Below the pieces are notes generated by a model. It saw nothing but the letters and a program-made list of their open reading frames with translations, was not told the DNA's origin and made no database searches. DNA of 64,000 nt from assembly GCA_022432975.1 (NCBI GenBank), contig CM039509.1, positions 19,481,760-19,545,759 on the forward strand. Direction: 5' to 3'. Position 1 is the stretch's first letter. Each line of letters begins with the position of its first letter. Shown here in pieces: positions 12,726 to 23,205 of this stretch. This DNA is from Begonia masoniana (taxonomy: Eukaryota > Streptophyta > Magnoliopsida > Cucurbitales > Begoniaceae). Both the position numbers and the translations under genes were made by a program.

Positions 12726-12793
12726 GTAAGTGTTTAAGTTTAAGTAATGATCTCTAGATGTTTATAGTGTTTTGTGTTTTCTAACATGTCTAG
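12726..12793 (+). promoter_or_regulatory. B leader intron-like segment before gag
   Basis: A GTAAGTG donor at 12726 and a TGTCTAG acceptor ending at 12793 bound a 68-nt AT-rich segment directly before the gag start region. Equivalent segments precede gag in H, A, D and F. It is short for a plant intron, so splicing is inferred. Confidence 0.45.
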
Positions 12794-12803
12794 GTACAAG
12801 AAA

Positions 12804-13390
12804 ATGCCGTAAGTACCTAAGCAACCTCGAATGGATCCCAATAGCCAGTTTATCGACATATTACGCCAACAGTCAGAACAGATAGGGGTTTTGCTAAATC
12901 GAAATGGACAAGGTAACGATTCTCAGGACCAAGGTGGAGAAAGGTTTAGACGGCTTAGGCCCCCGACATTCGATGGACAGTCTTCGGATCCCACTTGCGC
13001 CGAGGAGTGGATTCGCAAGATCGAGAGCATGTTTGCTTATGCTAAGGTAGAGGAAACCGACAAGGTAATGTGTGTGGTATTTAACTTGGATAAGGATGCC
13101 ATTTTCTGGTGGGATACAGTGATGGCTGCTACGGATACGAAGGTTATGACGTGGGAACAGTTCAAGACGACATTCTACAACAAGTATTTTAGCGCACTCA
13201 CCGAGCCAACAAGAGAGCAGAGTTTTCCAAACTACGCCAAACGGGAACAGTGGCTGAGTATGTACAAAGGTTTGAGTCTTTATCTCGCTATGCAGGTCCT
13301 TTGGTTGGCAACGATGAGGACAAAGTTTTTCAGTTTGTGGAAGGTTTAAAGTTGGACATTCTGAAAGGAGTAAAGACTGCAGGCATCGAC
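12804..13390 (+). pseudogene. B gag, N-terminal part, broken
   Basis: This encodes the Gag capsid region of a Ty3/Gypsy element. The original start is ATG 12804, by comparison with the H gag start at 30802, but codon 3 is TAA. A secondary ATG at 12831 opens 172 codons. Capsid motifs are visible: [24 protein letters not shown], a WWD core and a YNKYF motif. Near 13231 a one-base loss shifts the frame; the normal Gag reading continues in another frame to 13390, where element A is inserted. The second part resumes at 23211 in frame with this late frame. It would have assembled the virus-like particle, and it is not functional now. Confidence 0.85.
13386..13390. other. Target-site duplication of A, left copy
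   Basis: tcgac; the right copy is ttgac. Joining the flanks with one copy removed restores the reading frame of the interrupted gag. Confidence 0.85.
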
Positions 13391-13551
13391 TGTAACACCC
13401 GACATTTCGGCCAGGTGATTTTCTGACCATTTTCATTGTCACCCTCTTATTTAACCTTTATGATTTAAAATTTAATGTTAAGATAAATTATTACAAGTTA
13501 AGTAAAATTAGGTTGGGTGGCAGTTTTGTAAATTAAAATCGATGGATTTAG

Positions 13552-13559
13552 TATAAATA
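13552..13559 (+). promoter_or_regulatory. A 5' LTR TATA box
   Basis: TATAAATA about 160 bp into the LTR. Transcription would start roughly 30 bp downstream, before the conserved gtagccgacattccctctc leader. Confidence 0.75.
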
Positions 13560-14037
13560 GGAAATGGAAACCTTAAATCTCATTTATTGCCACTGTAGCC
13601 GACATTCCCTCTCGGCGATTTCTTCTCTTCCAAGTTCTTGCTCTCGGCTACCAGAACTTTCCTCTGCCGACGACTGGTTTCGAGCTTGCTTTTCTCTGCA
13701 AATCCACACCCGAGGTATGAAATGGACAATGTAGTCATTCATTAGTAAATAGAGCTCTGTTTTCAGCTCGGCACTGAGTTCGGATTTTTAGCAGTGGCCG
13801 AGCAGGTTGTGATTTTCTTAATCTGAGAGTAGAAACGTCATCCCGAATCGATTCTGAGTATTTTAAGTAACCAACTCGGATTTAATCAATGGTAAAACCT
13901 GTCCACCTAGTTTCGGATTTCAGACTGCAGTGTGTCAAACAGAGGAATCGGAATGACTTTAGCTATTAGATCCTAGGATGGTTTATGATTAGGACTACTA
14001 GGACTTTGTTTTAACTACTGTAATGTACATGTTTTAG

Positions 14038-14743
14038 GTGAAGAAGTTAAAGAAAGGAAGTTCGGATTGCTAAGGAATCCAGGTAAGTGAATGTGTTAAG
14101 ATTTCCGGCCACTAGGGCCCTACACCGCAAGGGTATTAGGAAATCACTGAGATGTTAACTTGTTGACTATGATTTGTTATTTCCACGATATGAAGAAGTT
14201 GTGTAAGTAAATGTAAAGTTACAGGATGTTCTACTTGTCCTTATGGTATGACTTTTCTCTGTGAACCTCATGTCTATGTATTATGTCCACGTTTATGATT
14301 AAGTCGAGAACATGAAAAGTAAATGTAACCATGATTAAGTGCAGAACGGGGGAAAAGACTATGTTATGTATGACTCGCGAATTCTCCCACTGGTGGAGGC
14401 CGAGTAATGATATGTATGGCTCGCGAATTCTCCCACTGGTGGAGGCCGAGTTAATGATATGTATGGCTCGCGAATTCTCCCACTAGGGGAGGCCGAGTGA
14501 TGTATCATGATTGCCGCGATAGGCAAATGATTATGTATGACTGCCGCGATAGGCAAATGACTATGTACCCCTGTCTTCCTCCCTCGTCTCCTGCCTTAAT
14601 ACATGTCATGTAAATGATAAAGATGAACACGAATGATGAATGGTTTATGAACTTATGTCTCTTTAAATTGTGTACTCATGTATATCTGTCAGCATGCATT
14701 CCTTACTAAGCATTAGGCTTATAGTTAAACCTTATGGTGTAGG
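14038..14743 (+). promoter_or_regulatory. A 5' LTR intron-like cassette
   Basis: Acceptor-like GTTTTAG ends at 14037. The micro-exon is 14038-14082 (45 nt, GCTAAGGAATCCAG end) and the donor GTAAGTG is at 14083. Hairpin GGCC-ACTAG-GGCC is at 14107-14119, followed by CTACACC. The 47-bp minisatellite is at 14365-14500. Hairpin TAAGC-ATTAG-GCTTA is at 14707-14721, and acceptor-like GTGTAG ends at 14742. Confidence 0.6.
14365..14500 (+). repeat. A 5' LTR 47-bp minisatellite, three copies
   Basis: Units start at 14365, 14411 and 14458, each containing ctcgcgaattctcccact. This is the short form of the array expanded 84-fold in F. Confidence 0.92.
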
Positions 14744-15110
14744 TGAAGAAGGTTCAGGTGAGGATGTTATGTGCAAAGAGGACGCTTAAGGCTGGTTGCT
14801 GGAGGATGCTCAAGGTGACAGTGCGGGGCTGGAGAGGCGATTTATGACCCCTGGTTTAAACTCTCATGTTACAGTAAGTTAAAGGATATGGTAGTTTAAG
14901 TAGGATGAGATTATTTTAAACGTTGAGTTTGAAACCGTCTAGTGGATCACTGAGTCAGGGAATGATTCTATAGATTTATGGATGATCTGTTGCTTAAGTC
15001 TTCAGCTATATGCATTTGGATGAGTTGTGTTTTCTTTCAGTTGAAAGGAGTCCTTGATGTTTTAGTGTTCTCTACCGTAAGACGGAAGCTGGATGAGGCA
15101 ATCTTCCGGC

Positions 15111-15223
15111 TGACGTCATCGGCAAATGCCGAATGTTAGAGTTTGATGGTTTAGTCTTCCGGCTGACGTCATCGGCAGATGCGAAGGTTAATTGTTGATG
15201 GTTTAGTCTTCCGGATGACGTCA
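15111..15223 (+). promoter_or_regulatory. Three TGACGTCA bZIP-type octamers in A 5' LTR
   Basis: Perfect palindromic TGACGTCA occurs at 15111-15118, 15164-15171 and 15216-15223. It is the consensus for plant TGA/HY5-type bZIP factors. The sites lie downstream of the presumed start, so any role as an enhancer is inference. Confidence 0.5.
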
Positions 15224-15236
15224 CCGGAGATGAAAA

Positions 15237-15608
15237 ATGTGTTTTGTCGCTTAGCGACCGGATGATGTTTTAATTTAGCAAGTGAGACCCACGGTTCACC
15301 GGAAGATGAAAAAGGTGTTTTGTCGATAGCGACCGGATGATGTTTTAATTTAGCCGCGAGACCCCGTGTTCACCGGAAGATGAAAAATGGTTTTGTCGAT
15401 TAGCGGACCGGATGATGTTTTAATTTAGCACGCGAGACCCACGTGTTCACCGGAAGTGAAGAAAATGTGTTTTGTCGATTAGCGACCGGATGATGTTTTA
15501 ATTTAGCACGTGAGACCCACGTGTTCACCGGAAGATGAAAAATGTGTTTTGTCGATTAGCGACCGGATGATGTTTTAATTTAGCACGCGAGACCCACGTG
15601 TCCACCGG
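15237..15608 (+). repeat. A 5' LTR 77-bp tandem repeat, five copies
   Basis: The landmark gaccggatgatgttttaatt occurs at about 15256, 15331, 15406, 15484 and 15561, a period of 75-78 bp. Units carry the pair CACGTG...CACGTG (for example 15507-15512 and 15518-15523), the G-box core. The 3' LTR has four copies. Confidence 0.88.
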
Positions 15609-16024
15609 AAGATGTCTCCTTTTAGGTGATGTTAAGCGAGTCACGCGTAATGCACGTGATGACCGGACGACTAAATTTCTGAGGGCTGTCAACGCATGCA
15701 ACCCATGCAAACCCGAGTGGTATTATGTTAAGAGAATTGAGGATACCTCCTCTTTTCCCGGAATTGTCAAGAAACCAATGACCGAGTCTAGTCGCTCGAC
15801 TCTGTGAAAGTTTGAGCCGACGAGGCGTGGGAAGTCGGGCACGAGAGGGTTCGTTTTCCTTAATGGTTCTGCGTCTCTATTACCAGTTTAAAAAAAAATA
15901 TATATGTATAATGTGGAAGTTTGTTGTGAGATAGTAAGTGAATGTAATAATAGTAAAAGTCAGGCAAACGGTTAATGAAAGTATATGAGTACGTGACGGC
16001 TCCTGGCCGGGGTCGTTACAATTG

Positions 16025-16036
16025 TGGTATCAAAGC
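16025..16036 (+). other. A primer-binding site (tRNA-iMet)
   Basis: TGGTATCAAAGC, four bases after the LTR end, 11 of 12 bases complementary to initiator-Met tRNA. Confidence 0.9.
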
Positions 16037-16110
16037 AAAACCAGGTTCTAAAACCGATTCTGCAGACTGCCTTCCAGCACTGACTGTCACTTGAGCACAC
16101 CTCAGCAACT

Positions 16111-16172
16111 GTAAGTGTTTATGATTTCATGTATGTCATTAAGTTAAATTATGTCTGAAATGATTTGTCTAG
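16111..16172 (+). promoter_or_regulatory. A leader intron-like segment before gag
   Basis: GTAAGTG at 16111 and TTGTCTAG ending at 16172 bound 62 nt; gag ATG follows ten bases later at 16183. Same arrangement in B, H, D and F. Confidence 0.45.
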
Positions 16173-16182
16173 GAATCCCAAG

Positions 16183-17781
16183 ATGGTTAGAGGTCAACAG
16201 AGAGAGAGCAATGAGGATAGCAATGCTATTGCTCAGTTGACTGAGTTGGTCATGCGCCAATCTCACCAGATAGAACGACTGATGACAGCTAGGGAAGAAC
16301 AAGGCAACTCCAGTACTAACGCAACTCATGATCATGGGGGTGAGCGCTTTCACCGGCTTCGACCCCCGGTGTTTAATGGGTATGTTTCAGATCCTATTCA
16401 TGCTGAGGAGTGGATCCGAAAGATTGAAGACATGTTTAAGTATGCAAAGGTTGACGAAGGGGATAAGGTCACCTATGCCGTCTTTCATTTGGAGTTAAGT
16501 GCAAGGCATTGGTGGGACTCGATCCAGAGCACCGCTAATGCCGAAGCTATGACCTGGGGGATGTTCAAGACTGCCTTCTTTGACAAGTACTTCAATAGGA
16601 CTGTTCGGGCCAACAAGAAGAAGGAGTTCATGAATCTACGACAAACTGGCTCTGTGACGGATTATATATGTGAATTTGATGCTTTATCACGGTTTGCTCC
16701 CCGTATGATTGAGGATGAGGAAGATAAGATTTACCAGTTTGTTCAAGGACTGAAGCCAAGTCTGTACATGAAGGTGAAGACTGCTGGGATACATAATGTA
16801 CCTTATGGGGATGTGACGGCCAAGGCCTTGGAGCTGGAAGAGGCAGAAATGACAGCATACGCACAGCGCGAACAGCCAAAGAAACTCATGAAGGACGCTC
16901 AGCCGCCACCACGTCAGAACAAAGGTTGGCAGCCACGACAGAACAGGGGACCACAGCAACAGCAGCATGGAATGAAGAGGCCCCTCAACCAGAATGATGA
17001 CCAGGGAAAAGGAAAGAGACCTCTGGCGCCTCTATGCCCTACATGTCAGAGGAACCACCCTGGTGAGTGCAAGCTGCTTTCTGGCCGGTGTTTCAGGTGT
17101 GATAAGACCGGACACATGGTCAGAGATTGTCCCATGCCGCCAGACCCGAACCGTGCAAGGGTTGTACCCAGAGTGTATGCGTTGATGGAAGATGAGGGAG
17201 CTGATCAACATACAGTCATATCAGGTACCATCATGATCTGTGGTTTTGCTGCTTATACACTCATAGATACAGGGGCCACACACTCGTTTATATCAACCTT
17301 GTTTGTATGCAAACATAACATAGGACCCTTACCAGCTGAAAGGTCATATAGTGTTGTGTTGCCATCAGGGAAGTCCCTACATTCAGAACAGATTGTTAAG
17401 GGTGACGTCGTGTCCTTAGGGGATAAGGATCTCTATGCGGAGTTAATTGTCATTGACATGAAAGGGTATGAGGTGATATTAGGGATGGATTGGTTATTTA
17501 GACATCATGCCACGATAAGTTGTAGATCCGGAATAGTTGATTTTAGACCCCCAAATGGTAATCATTATTCCTTCCAAGCTATTCCTAAAATAAGTAAGAT
17601 ACCAATTATATCCTCACTAGAAATATACCGAATGCTGAGATGTGGTTGTGAGAGCTACCTGGCTAGTGTTATAGATGATCGGGTGAAGAATAAAACTGAG
17701 CTACAGGACATTCCTATAGTCCGGGAGTTTCCCGAGGCATTCTTAGATGACTTACCGGGTATACCACCTGATAGAGAATAG
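16183..17781 (+). CDS. A Gag-protease polyprotein (532 aa, ends at a frameshift)
   Basis: Gag forms the virus-like particle and packages the RNA; the aspartic protease cuts the polyprotein. I chose ATG 16183 (MVRGQQRES) because it follows the conserved TCTAG|GAATCCCAAG context; an upstream TTG is less likely. The capsid domain covers about residues 65-200 with the WWDS core at 110. The nucleocapsid has [12 protein letters not shown] at 285 and a CX2CX4HX4C knuckle ([14 protein letters not shown]) at 303. The protease active site is DTGATHSF at 362. After DRE at 17770-17778 a one-base loss relative to F gives TAG, so RT is no longer in frame. The product would be Gag-PR without polymerase. Confidence 0.93.
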   Translation: MVRGQQRESNEDSNAIAQLTELVMRQSHQIERLMTAREEQGNSSTNATHDHGGERFHRLRPPVFNGYVSDPIHAEEWIRKIEDMFKYAKVDEGDKVTYAVFHLELSARHWWDSIQSTANAEAMTWGMFKTAFFDKYFNRTVRANKKKEFMNLRQTGSVTDYICEFDALSRFAPRMIEDEEDKIYQFVQGLKPSLYMKVKTAGIHNVPYGDVTAKALELEEAEMTAYAQREQPKKLMKDAQPPPRQNKGWQPRQNRGPQQQQHGMKRPLNQNDDQGKGKRPLAPLCPTCQRNHPGECKLLSGRCFRCDKTGHMVRDCPMPPDPNRARVVPRVYALMEDEGADQHTVISGTIMICGFAAYTLIDTGATHSFISTLFVCKHNIGPLPAERSYSVVLPSGKSLHSEQIVKGDVVSLGDKDLYAELIVIDMKGYEVILGMDWLFRHHATISCRSGIVDFRPPNGNHYSFQAIPKISKIPIISSLEIYRMLRCGCESYLASVIDDRVKNKTELQDIPIVREFPEAFLDDLPGIPPDRE

Positions 17782-17837
17782 AGTTTGTAATTGATACATA
17801 CCCTGAGGCATCACCTGTATCTAAGAACCCTTACCGT

Positions 17838-20603
17838 ATGGCACCTGTTGAGTTGAAAGAATTGAAGGTTCAACTGCAGGAATTGGTTGACAAGGGATTT
17901 ATTCGCCCCAGCAGTTCTCCTTGGGGTGCACCAGTCTTATTTGTAAGGAAGAAGGATGGTTCTCTTAGAATGTGCATAGACTACAGGGAACTAAATAAGT
18001 TGACAATCAAGAATAGGTACCCCTTACCCAGGATTGACGATTTGTTTGACCAATTGCAAGGAGCTAAGGTATTTTCAAAGATAGATTTACGTTCGGGTTA
18101 TTACCAACTGAAGGTTAAAGAAGGAGATATACCAAAGACAGCCTTCAGAACCCGCTATGGACATTATGAATTCTTAGTCATGTCGTTTGGATTGACAAAC
18201 GCCCCTGCAGCCTTCATGGATTTAATGAACCGTGTGTTTCGCGGGTATTTAGATAAGTTTGTGATTGTATTCATAGATGATATCTTGATATATTCCCGAA
18301 CTGTGGCTGACCATGAAGAACATTTGAAAGTAGTTTTGACGACATTGAAGGAGCATCAACTTTACGCCAAGCTGTCTAAGTGTGAGTTTTGGTTAGATAA
18401 GGTTAATTTCCTTGGCCACGTAGTTTCTGCTAATGGCATATCTGTAGACCCGACCAAAATTCAGGCAGTAAAGGATTGGCCTCAACCTAAGAATGCCAGC
18501 GAAGTCCGCAGCTTCCTTGGATTGGCAGGCTATTACAGAAAGTTCATCAAGGGATTTTCTATGATAGCTAAACCCCTGACGAGTTTGACAAAGAAGGACA
18601 TTAAGTATTCTTGGACTGAAGCCTGTGAAGACAGCTTCCAGACGTTAAAACTGAAGTTAACAACAGCTCCTGTATTGACCCTCCCAACCGAAGAAGGAAA
18701 ATTTAGTGTTTACTGTGATGCTTCTAAAGTCGGTTTAGGTTGTGTTTTGATGCAAGAGGGTAAAGTTATAGCGTATGCTTCTAGACAGCTAAAGGGTTAC
18801 GAGCAAAATTACCCCACTCATGACCTAGAATTGGCTGCTGTTGTTTTTGCCTTGAAGATTTGGAGGCACTATTTATATGGACAGCAGTGTGAGGTGTTTT
18901 CTGACCATAAAAGTCTAAAGTACCTCTTCACACAGAAGGAATTGAACATGAGACAGAGACGTTGGTTGGAGTATGTCAAGGATTACGATTTTGAGATCAA
19001 GTATCACCCCGGGAAGGCTAACTCTGTAGCTGATGCGTTGAGTAGGATGTCAACAACAATGCAGCCCGTGGTTTCAACCATGTCTATACCCTTAAGAACA
19101 GAAGTTCAGAAATTTGACTTGGAGATAGTTCCAGAGTTATCAGTCTTGCTCGCTGAATTAACTATTCAACCAACAATTTTGGAAAAGATCAAGGATGCAC
19201 AGCAGAGGGATTCAGTGGAAAATATCAGCATGATGGATAAGTTGAAGGACACCACCTCCGAGTTCAGTCTCTCCAAGGATGGGATCCTGAGGTTTAGGAA
19301 TCGGTGGTGCATTCCTAATGATGCGGGTTTGCGTAAGTTGATCTTAGCTGAGGCGCACTCCTCTTCCTTTTCTGTACATCCTGGCTGCACCAAGATGTAC
19401 CGAGACCTGAAGTTACAGTACTGGTGGCCTAACCTAAAAAGGGATGTTGCTAAGTATGTAGAGTCCTGTTTAGTATGCCAACAAGTCAAGGCCGAGCACC
19501 AGCGTCCAGGAGGTACTCTTCAGCCGTTGCCTATTCCCGAGTGGAAGTGGGAACACATAGCTATGGATTTCGTTGTAGGACTACCTAAGACGACAAAAGG
19601 ACATGACTGTATTTGGGTTGTGGTGGATAGACTGACGAAATCAGCCCATTTCTTACCTGTAAGGACCACCTATACGATGGACCAATTTGCTGATCTTTAT
19701 GTTCAGGAAATTATTAGGTTGCATGGAATCCCGGTATCTATTGTTTCTGACCGTGACCCCAGGTTCACCTCTCGATTCTGGAAAAGTTTGCAAGGTACAT
19801 TAGGTACAAAGTTATCTTTCAGCACAGCTTTTCACCCACAGACCGATGGCCAATCAGAAAGGACGATTCAAATACTCGAAGATATGTTGAGAGCATGTGT
19901 ACTTGACTTTCAGACAACTTGGAGTAGACATTTACCGCTAGTTGAATTCTCCTACAATAACAGTTATCAGTCCACCATCGGTATGGCACCATATGAAGCT
20001 CTGTATGGTAGGAAATGTAGGTCACCTCTTTATTGGGACGAGGTTGGTGAAACAAAACTTCTTGGACTCGATATTCTGCAGCAAATGTCAGATAAGATTG
20101 CAACTATTCGGAAAAGAATGATGACTGCACAAAGCCGGCAGAAGTGTTATGCAGATCGAAGGAGAAGGGAACTCGAGTTTGCAGTAGGAGATGAAGTATT
20201 CTTAAAGGTGTCACCATTTAAAGGAGTCTTAAGATTTGGCAAGAAGGGAAAACTTAATCCGAGATTTATTGGACCCTTCCCTGTCTTGGCAAAAGTTGGA
20301 AGTACAGCTTACAGACTGCAACTGCCTCCATCATTGGATAAAGTTCATAATGTCTTCCATGTGTCAATGTTAAGGAAGTGTATGCGTGATCCGATGCAGG
20401 TCATCCAGCCATCGGATATTGGTTTAGAGCCGACACTGGAGTATGAAGAGAAACCAATACAGATTTTGGAATATGCAGTCAAGACTCTGAGAAACAAAGA
20501 GATTCCATTGGTGAAAGTTTTATGGACAAATCACGGCATTGAGGAAGCCACATGGGAAAGACAGCAGGAGATGTTGGACAAATATCCTAAGTTATTTGCT
20601 TGA
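17838..20603 (+). CDS. A RT-RNaseH-integrase-chromodomain region (921 aa)
   Basis: The frame is open from 17778; the first Met is at 17838, but this part was originally joined to Gag-PR, now one base out of frame. RT has [11 protein letters not shown] and the FIDDILIYS catalytic box (residue 145). RNase H starts at YCDAS (294) and ends before the [14 protein letters not shown] linker. Integrase has its zinc region ending in CLVCQ (544) and catalytic D577, D638 and E674, a D-61-D-35-E layout. The C terminus (about 862-921) is a chromodomain with [15 protein letters not shown] and EEATWE, typical of Tekay/Del-like chromoviruses and thought to guide insertion to heterochromatin. All catalytic residues look intact. 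Confidence 0.94.
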   Translation: MAPVELKELKVQLQELVDKGFIRPSSSPWGAPVLFVRKKDGSLRMCIDYRELNKLTIKNRYPLPRIDDLFDQLQGAKVFSKIDLRSGYYQLKVKEGDIPKTAFRTRYGHYEFLVMSFGLTNAPAAFMDLMNRVFRGYLDKFVIVFIDDILIYSRTVADHEEHLKVVLTTLKEHQLYAKLSKCEFWLDKVNFLGHVVSANGISVDPTKIQAVKDWPQPKNASEVRSFLGLAGYYRKFIKGFSMIAKPLTSLTKKDIKYSWTEACEDSFQTLKLKLTTAPVLTLPTEEGKFSVYCDASKVGLGCVLMQEGKVIAYASRQLKGYEQNYPTHDLELAAVVFALKIWRHYLYGQQCEVFSDHKSLKYLFTQKELNMRQRRWLEYVKDYDFEIKYHPGKANSVADALSRMSTTMQPVVSTMSIPLRTEVQKFDLEIVPELSVLLAELTIQPTILEKIKDAQQRDSVENISMMDKLKDTTSEFSLSKDGILRFRNRWCIPNDAGLRKLILAEAHSSSFSVHPGCTKMYRDLKLQYWWPNLKRDVAKYVESCLVCQQVKAEHQRPGGTLQPLPIPEWKWEHIAMDFVVGLPKTTKGHDCIWVVVDRLTKSAHFLPVRTTYTMDQFADLYVQEIIRLHGIPVSIVSDRDPRFTSRFWKSLQGTLGTKLSFSTAFHPQTDGQSERTIQILEDMLRACVLDFQTTWSRHLPLVEFSYNNSYQSTIGMAPYEALYGRKCRSPLYWDEVGETKLLGLDILQQMSDKIATIRKRMMTAQSRQKCYADRRRRELEFAVGDEVFLKVSPFKGVLRFGKKGKLNPRFIGPFPVLAKVGSTAYRLQLPPSLDKVHNVFHVSMLRKCMRDPMQVIQPSDIGLEPTLEYEEKPIQILEYAVKTLRNKEIPLVKVLWTNHGIEEATWERQQEMLDKYPKLFA

Positions 20604-20628
20604 GCAATTTTCGAGGACGAAAATTTTG

Positions 20629-20644
20629 TTTAAGGAGGGGTGGA
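20629..20644 (+). other. A polypurine tract
   Basis: gtttaaggaggggtgga lies immediately before the 3' LTR; it primes plus-strand DNA synthesis. The same tract occurs in F and, reversed, in D. Confidence 0.85.
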
Positions 20645-23205
20645 TGTAACACCCGACATTTCGGCCAGGTGATTTTCTGACCATTTTCATTGTCACCCTC
20701 TTATTTAACCTTTATGATTTAAAATTTAATGTTAAGATAAATTATTACAAGTTAAGTAAAACTAGGTTGGGTGGCAGTTTTGTAAATTAAAATCGATGGA
20801 TTTAGTATAAATAGGAAATGGAAACCTTAAATCTCATTTATTGCCACTGTAGCCGACATTCCCTCTCGGCGATTTCTTCTCTTCCAAGTTCTTGCTCTCG
20901 GCTACCAGAACTTTCCTCTGCCGACGACCGGTTTCGAGCTTGCTTTTCTCTGCAAATCCACACCCGAGGTATGAAATGGACAATGTAGTCATTCATTAGT
21001 AAATAGAGCTCTGTTTTCAGCTCGGCACTGAGTTCGGATTTTTAGCAGTGGCCGAGCAGGTTGTGATTTTCTTAATCTGAGAGTAGAAATGTCATCCCGA
21101 ATCGATTCTGAGTATTTTAAGTAACCAACTCGGATTTAATCAATGGTAAAACCTGTCCACCTAGTTTCGGATTTCAGACTGCAGTGTGTCAAACAGAGGA
21201 ATCGGAATGACTTTAGCTATTAGATCCTAGGATGGTTTATGATTAGGACTACTAGGACTTTGTTTTAACTACTGTAATGTACATGTTTTAGGTGAAGAAG
21301 TTAAAGAAAGGAAGTTCGGATTGCTAAGGAATCCAGGTAAGTGAATGTGTTAAGATTTCCGGCCACTAGGGCCCTACACCGCAAGGGTATTAGGAAATCA
21401 CTGAGATGTTAACTTGTTGACTATGATTTGTTATTTCCACGATATGAAGAAGTTGTGTAAGTAAATGTAAAGTTACAGGATGTTCTACTTGTCCTTATGG
21501 TATGACTTTTCTCTGTGAACCTCATGTCTATGTATTATGTCCACGTTTATGATTAAGTTGAGAACATGAAAAGTAAATGTAACCATGATTAAGTGCAGAA
21601 CGGGGGAAAAGACTATGTTAAGTATGACTCGCGAATTCTCCCACTGGTGGAGGCCGAGTTAATGATATGTATGGCTCGCGAATTCTCCCACTGGTGGAGG
21701 CCGAGTTAATGATATGTATGGCTCGCGAATTCTCCCACTGGGGGAGGCCGAGTGATGTATCATGATTGCCGCGATAGGCAAATGATTATGTATGACTGCC
21801 GCGATAGGCAAATGACTATGTACCCTGTCTTCCTCCCTCGTCTCCTGCCTTAATACATGTCATGTAAATGATAAAGATGAACACGAATGGTGAATGGTTT
21901 ATGAACTTATGTCTCTTTAAATTGTGTACTCATGTATATCTGTCAGCATGCATTCCTTACTAAGCATTAGGCTTATAGTTAAACCTTATGGTGTAGGTGA
22001 AGAAGGTTCAGGTGAGGATGTTATGTGCAAAGAGGACGCTTAAGGCTGGTTGCTGGAGGATGCTCAAGGTGACAGTGCGGGGCTGGAGAGGCGATTTATG
22101 ACCCCTGGTTTAAACTCTCATGTTACAGTAAGTTAAAGGATATGGTAGTTTAGTAGGATGAGATTATTTTAAAACGTTGAGTTTGAAACCGTCTAGTGGA
22201 TCACTGAGTCAGGGAATGATTATATAGATTTATGAATGATCTGTTGCTTAAGTCTTCAGCTATATACATTGGATGAGTTGTGTTTTCTTTCAGTTGAAAG
22301 GAGTCCTTGATGTTTTAGTGTTCTCTACCGTAAGACGGAAGCTGGATGAGGCAATCTTCCGGCTGACGTCATCGGCAAATGCCGAATGTTAGAGTTTGAT
22401 GGTTTAGTCTTCCGGCTGACGTCATCGGCAGATGCCGAAGGTTAATTGTTTGATGGTTTAGTCTTCCGGATGACGTCACCGGAAGATGAAAAATGTGTTT
22501 TGTCGATTAGCGACCGGATGATGTTTTAATTTAGCACGTGAGACCCACGTGTTCACCGGAAGATGAAAAATGTGTTTTGTCGATTAGCGACCGGATGATG
22601 TTTTAATTTAGCACGCGAGACCCACGTGTTCACCGGAAGATGAAGAAAATGTGTTTTGTCGATTAGCGACCGGATGATGTTTTAATTTAGCACGTGAGAC
22701 CCACGTGTTCACCGGAAGATGAAAAATGTGTTTTGTCGATTAGCGACCGGATGATGTTTTAATTTAGCACGCGAGACCCACGTGTCCACCGGAAGATGTC
22801 TCCTTTTAGGTGATGTTAAGCGAGTCACGCGTAATGCACGTGATGACCGGACGACTAAATTTCTGAGGGCTGTCAACGCATGCAACCCATGCAAACCCGA
22901 GTGGTATTATGTTAAGAGAATTGAGGATACCTCCTCTTTTCCCGGAATTGTCAAGAAACCAATGACCGAGTCTAGTCGCTCGACTCTGTGAAAGTTTGAG
23001 CCGACGAGGCGTGGGAAGTCGGGCACGAGAGGGTTCGTTTTCCTTAATGGTTCTGCGTCTCTATTACCAGTTTAAAAAAAAAATATATATGTATAATGTG
23101 GAAGTTTGTTGTGAGATAGTAAGTGAATGTAATAATAGTAAAAGTCAGGCAAACGGTTAATGAAAGTATATGAGTACGTGACGGCTCCTTGCCGGGGTCG
23201 TTACA
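20645..23205 (+). repeat. A 3' LTR (2561 bp)
   Basis: Same ends as the 5' LTR. It has TATAAATA at 20806-20813, the 47-bp repeat in three copies (about 21619-21755), four copies of the 77-bp repeat (landmark at about 22512, 22588, 22669 and 22747) and the same terminal A-tract region near 23073. Confidence 0.93.
21292..21997 (+). promoter_or_regulatory. A 3' LTR intron-like cassette
   Basis: Copy of the 5' LTR cassette: micro-exon 21292-21336, donor at 21337, hairpin GGCC-ACTAG-GGCC at 21361-21373, hairpin TAAGC-ATTAG-GCTTA at 21961-21975, acceptor ending at 21996. Confidence 0.55.

Larger units (their letters stand above)
13391..16020 (+). repeat. A 5' LTR (2630 bp)
   Basis: Begins TGTAACACCCGACATTTCGG and ends GGGGTCGTTACA. 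Order inside: TATA box, leader, donor-like GAG|GTATGA at 13714/13715, micro-exon, three-copy 47-bp repeat, covarying hairpin, bZIP-like sites, five-copy 77-bp repeat, A-tract (about 15891), end. It is 69 bp longer than the 3' LTR, mainly from one extra 77-bp unit. Confidence 0.93.
13391..23205 (+). mobile_element. Element A: nearly complete chromovirus-type Ty3/Gypsy retrotransposon
   Basis: Complete structure: 5' LTR 13391-16020, primer site, gag-PR, RT-RNaseH-INT-chromodomain, polypurine tract, 3' LTR 20645-23205. It sits in the gag of element B. The target duplication is tcgac (13386-13390) and ttgac (23206-23210); the single difference is a C-to-T at a CpG, as expected from methylated-cytosine decay. 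The LTRs look about 99% alike outside their repeats, so the insertion is recent. One frameshift separates PR from RT. Confidence 0.95.

Noticed and set aside
15525..15807. 61- and 69-codon frames repeated in both A LTRs (also 22709-22991)
   Set aside because: They are formed by the 77-bp LTR repeat and duplicated only because the LTR is; no start context or family match.
19166..19489. Antisense frames inside pol (also 61158-61481, 19819-20103, 61811-62083)
   Set aside because: They are opposite-strand shadows of integrase and RNaseH coding sequence, preserved because the sense strand is coding.
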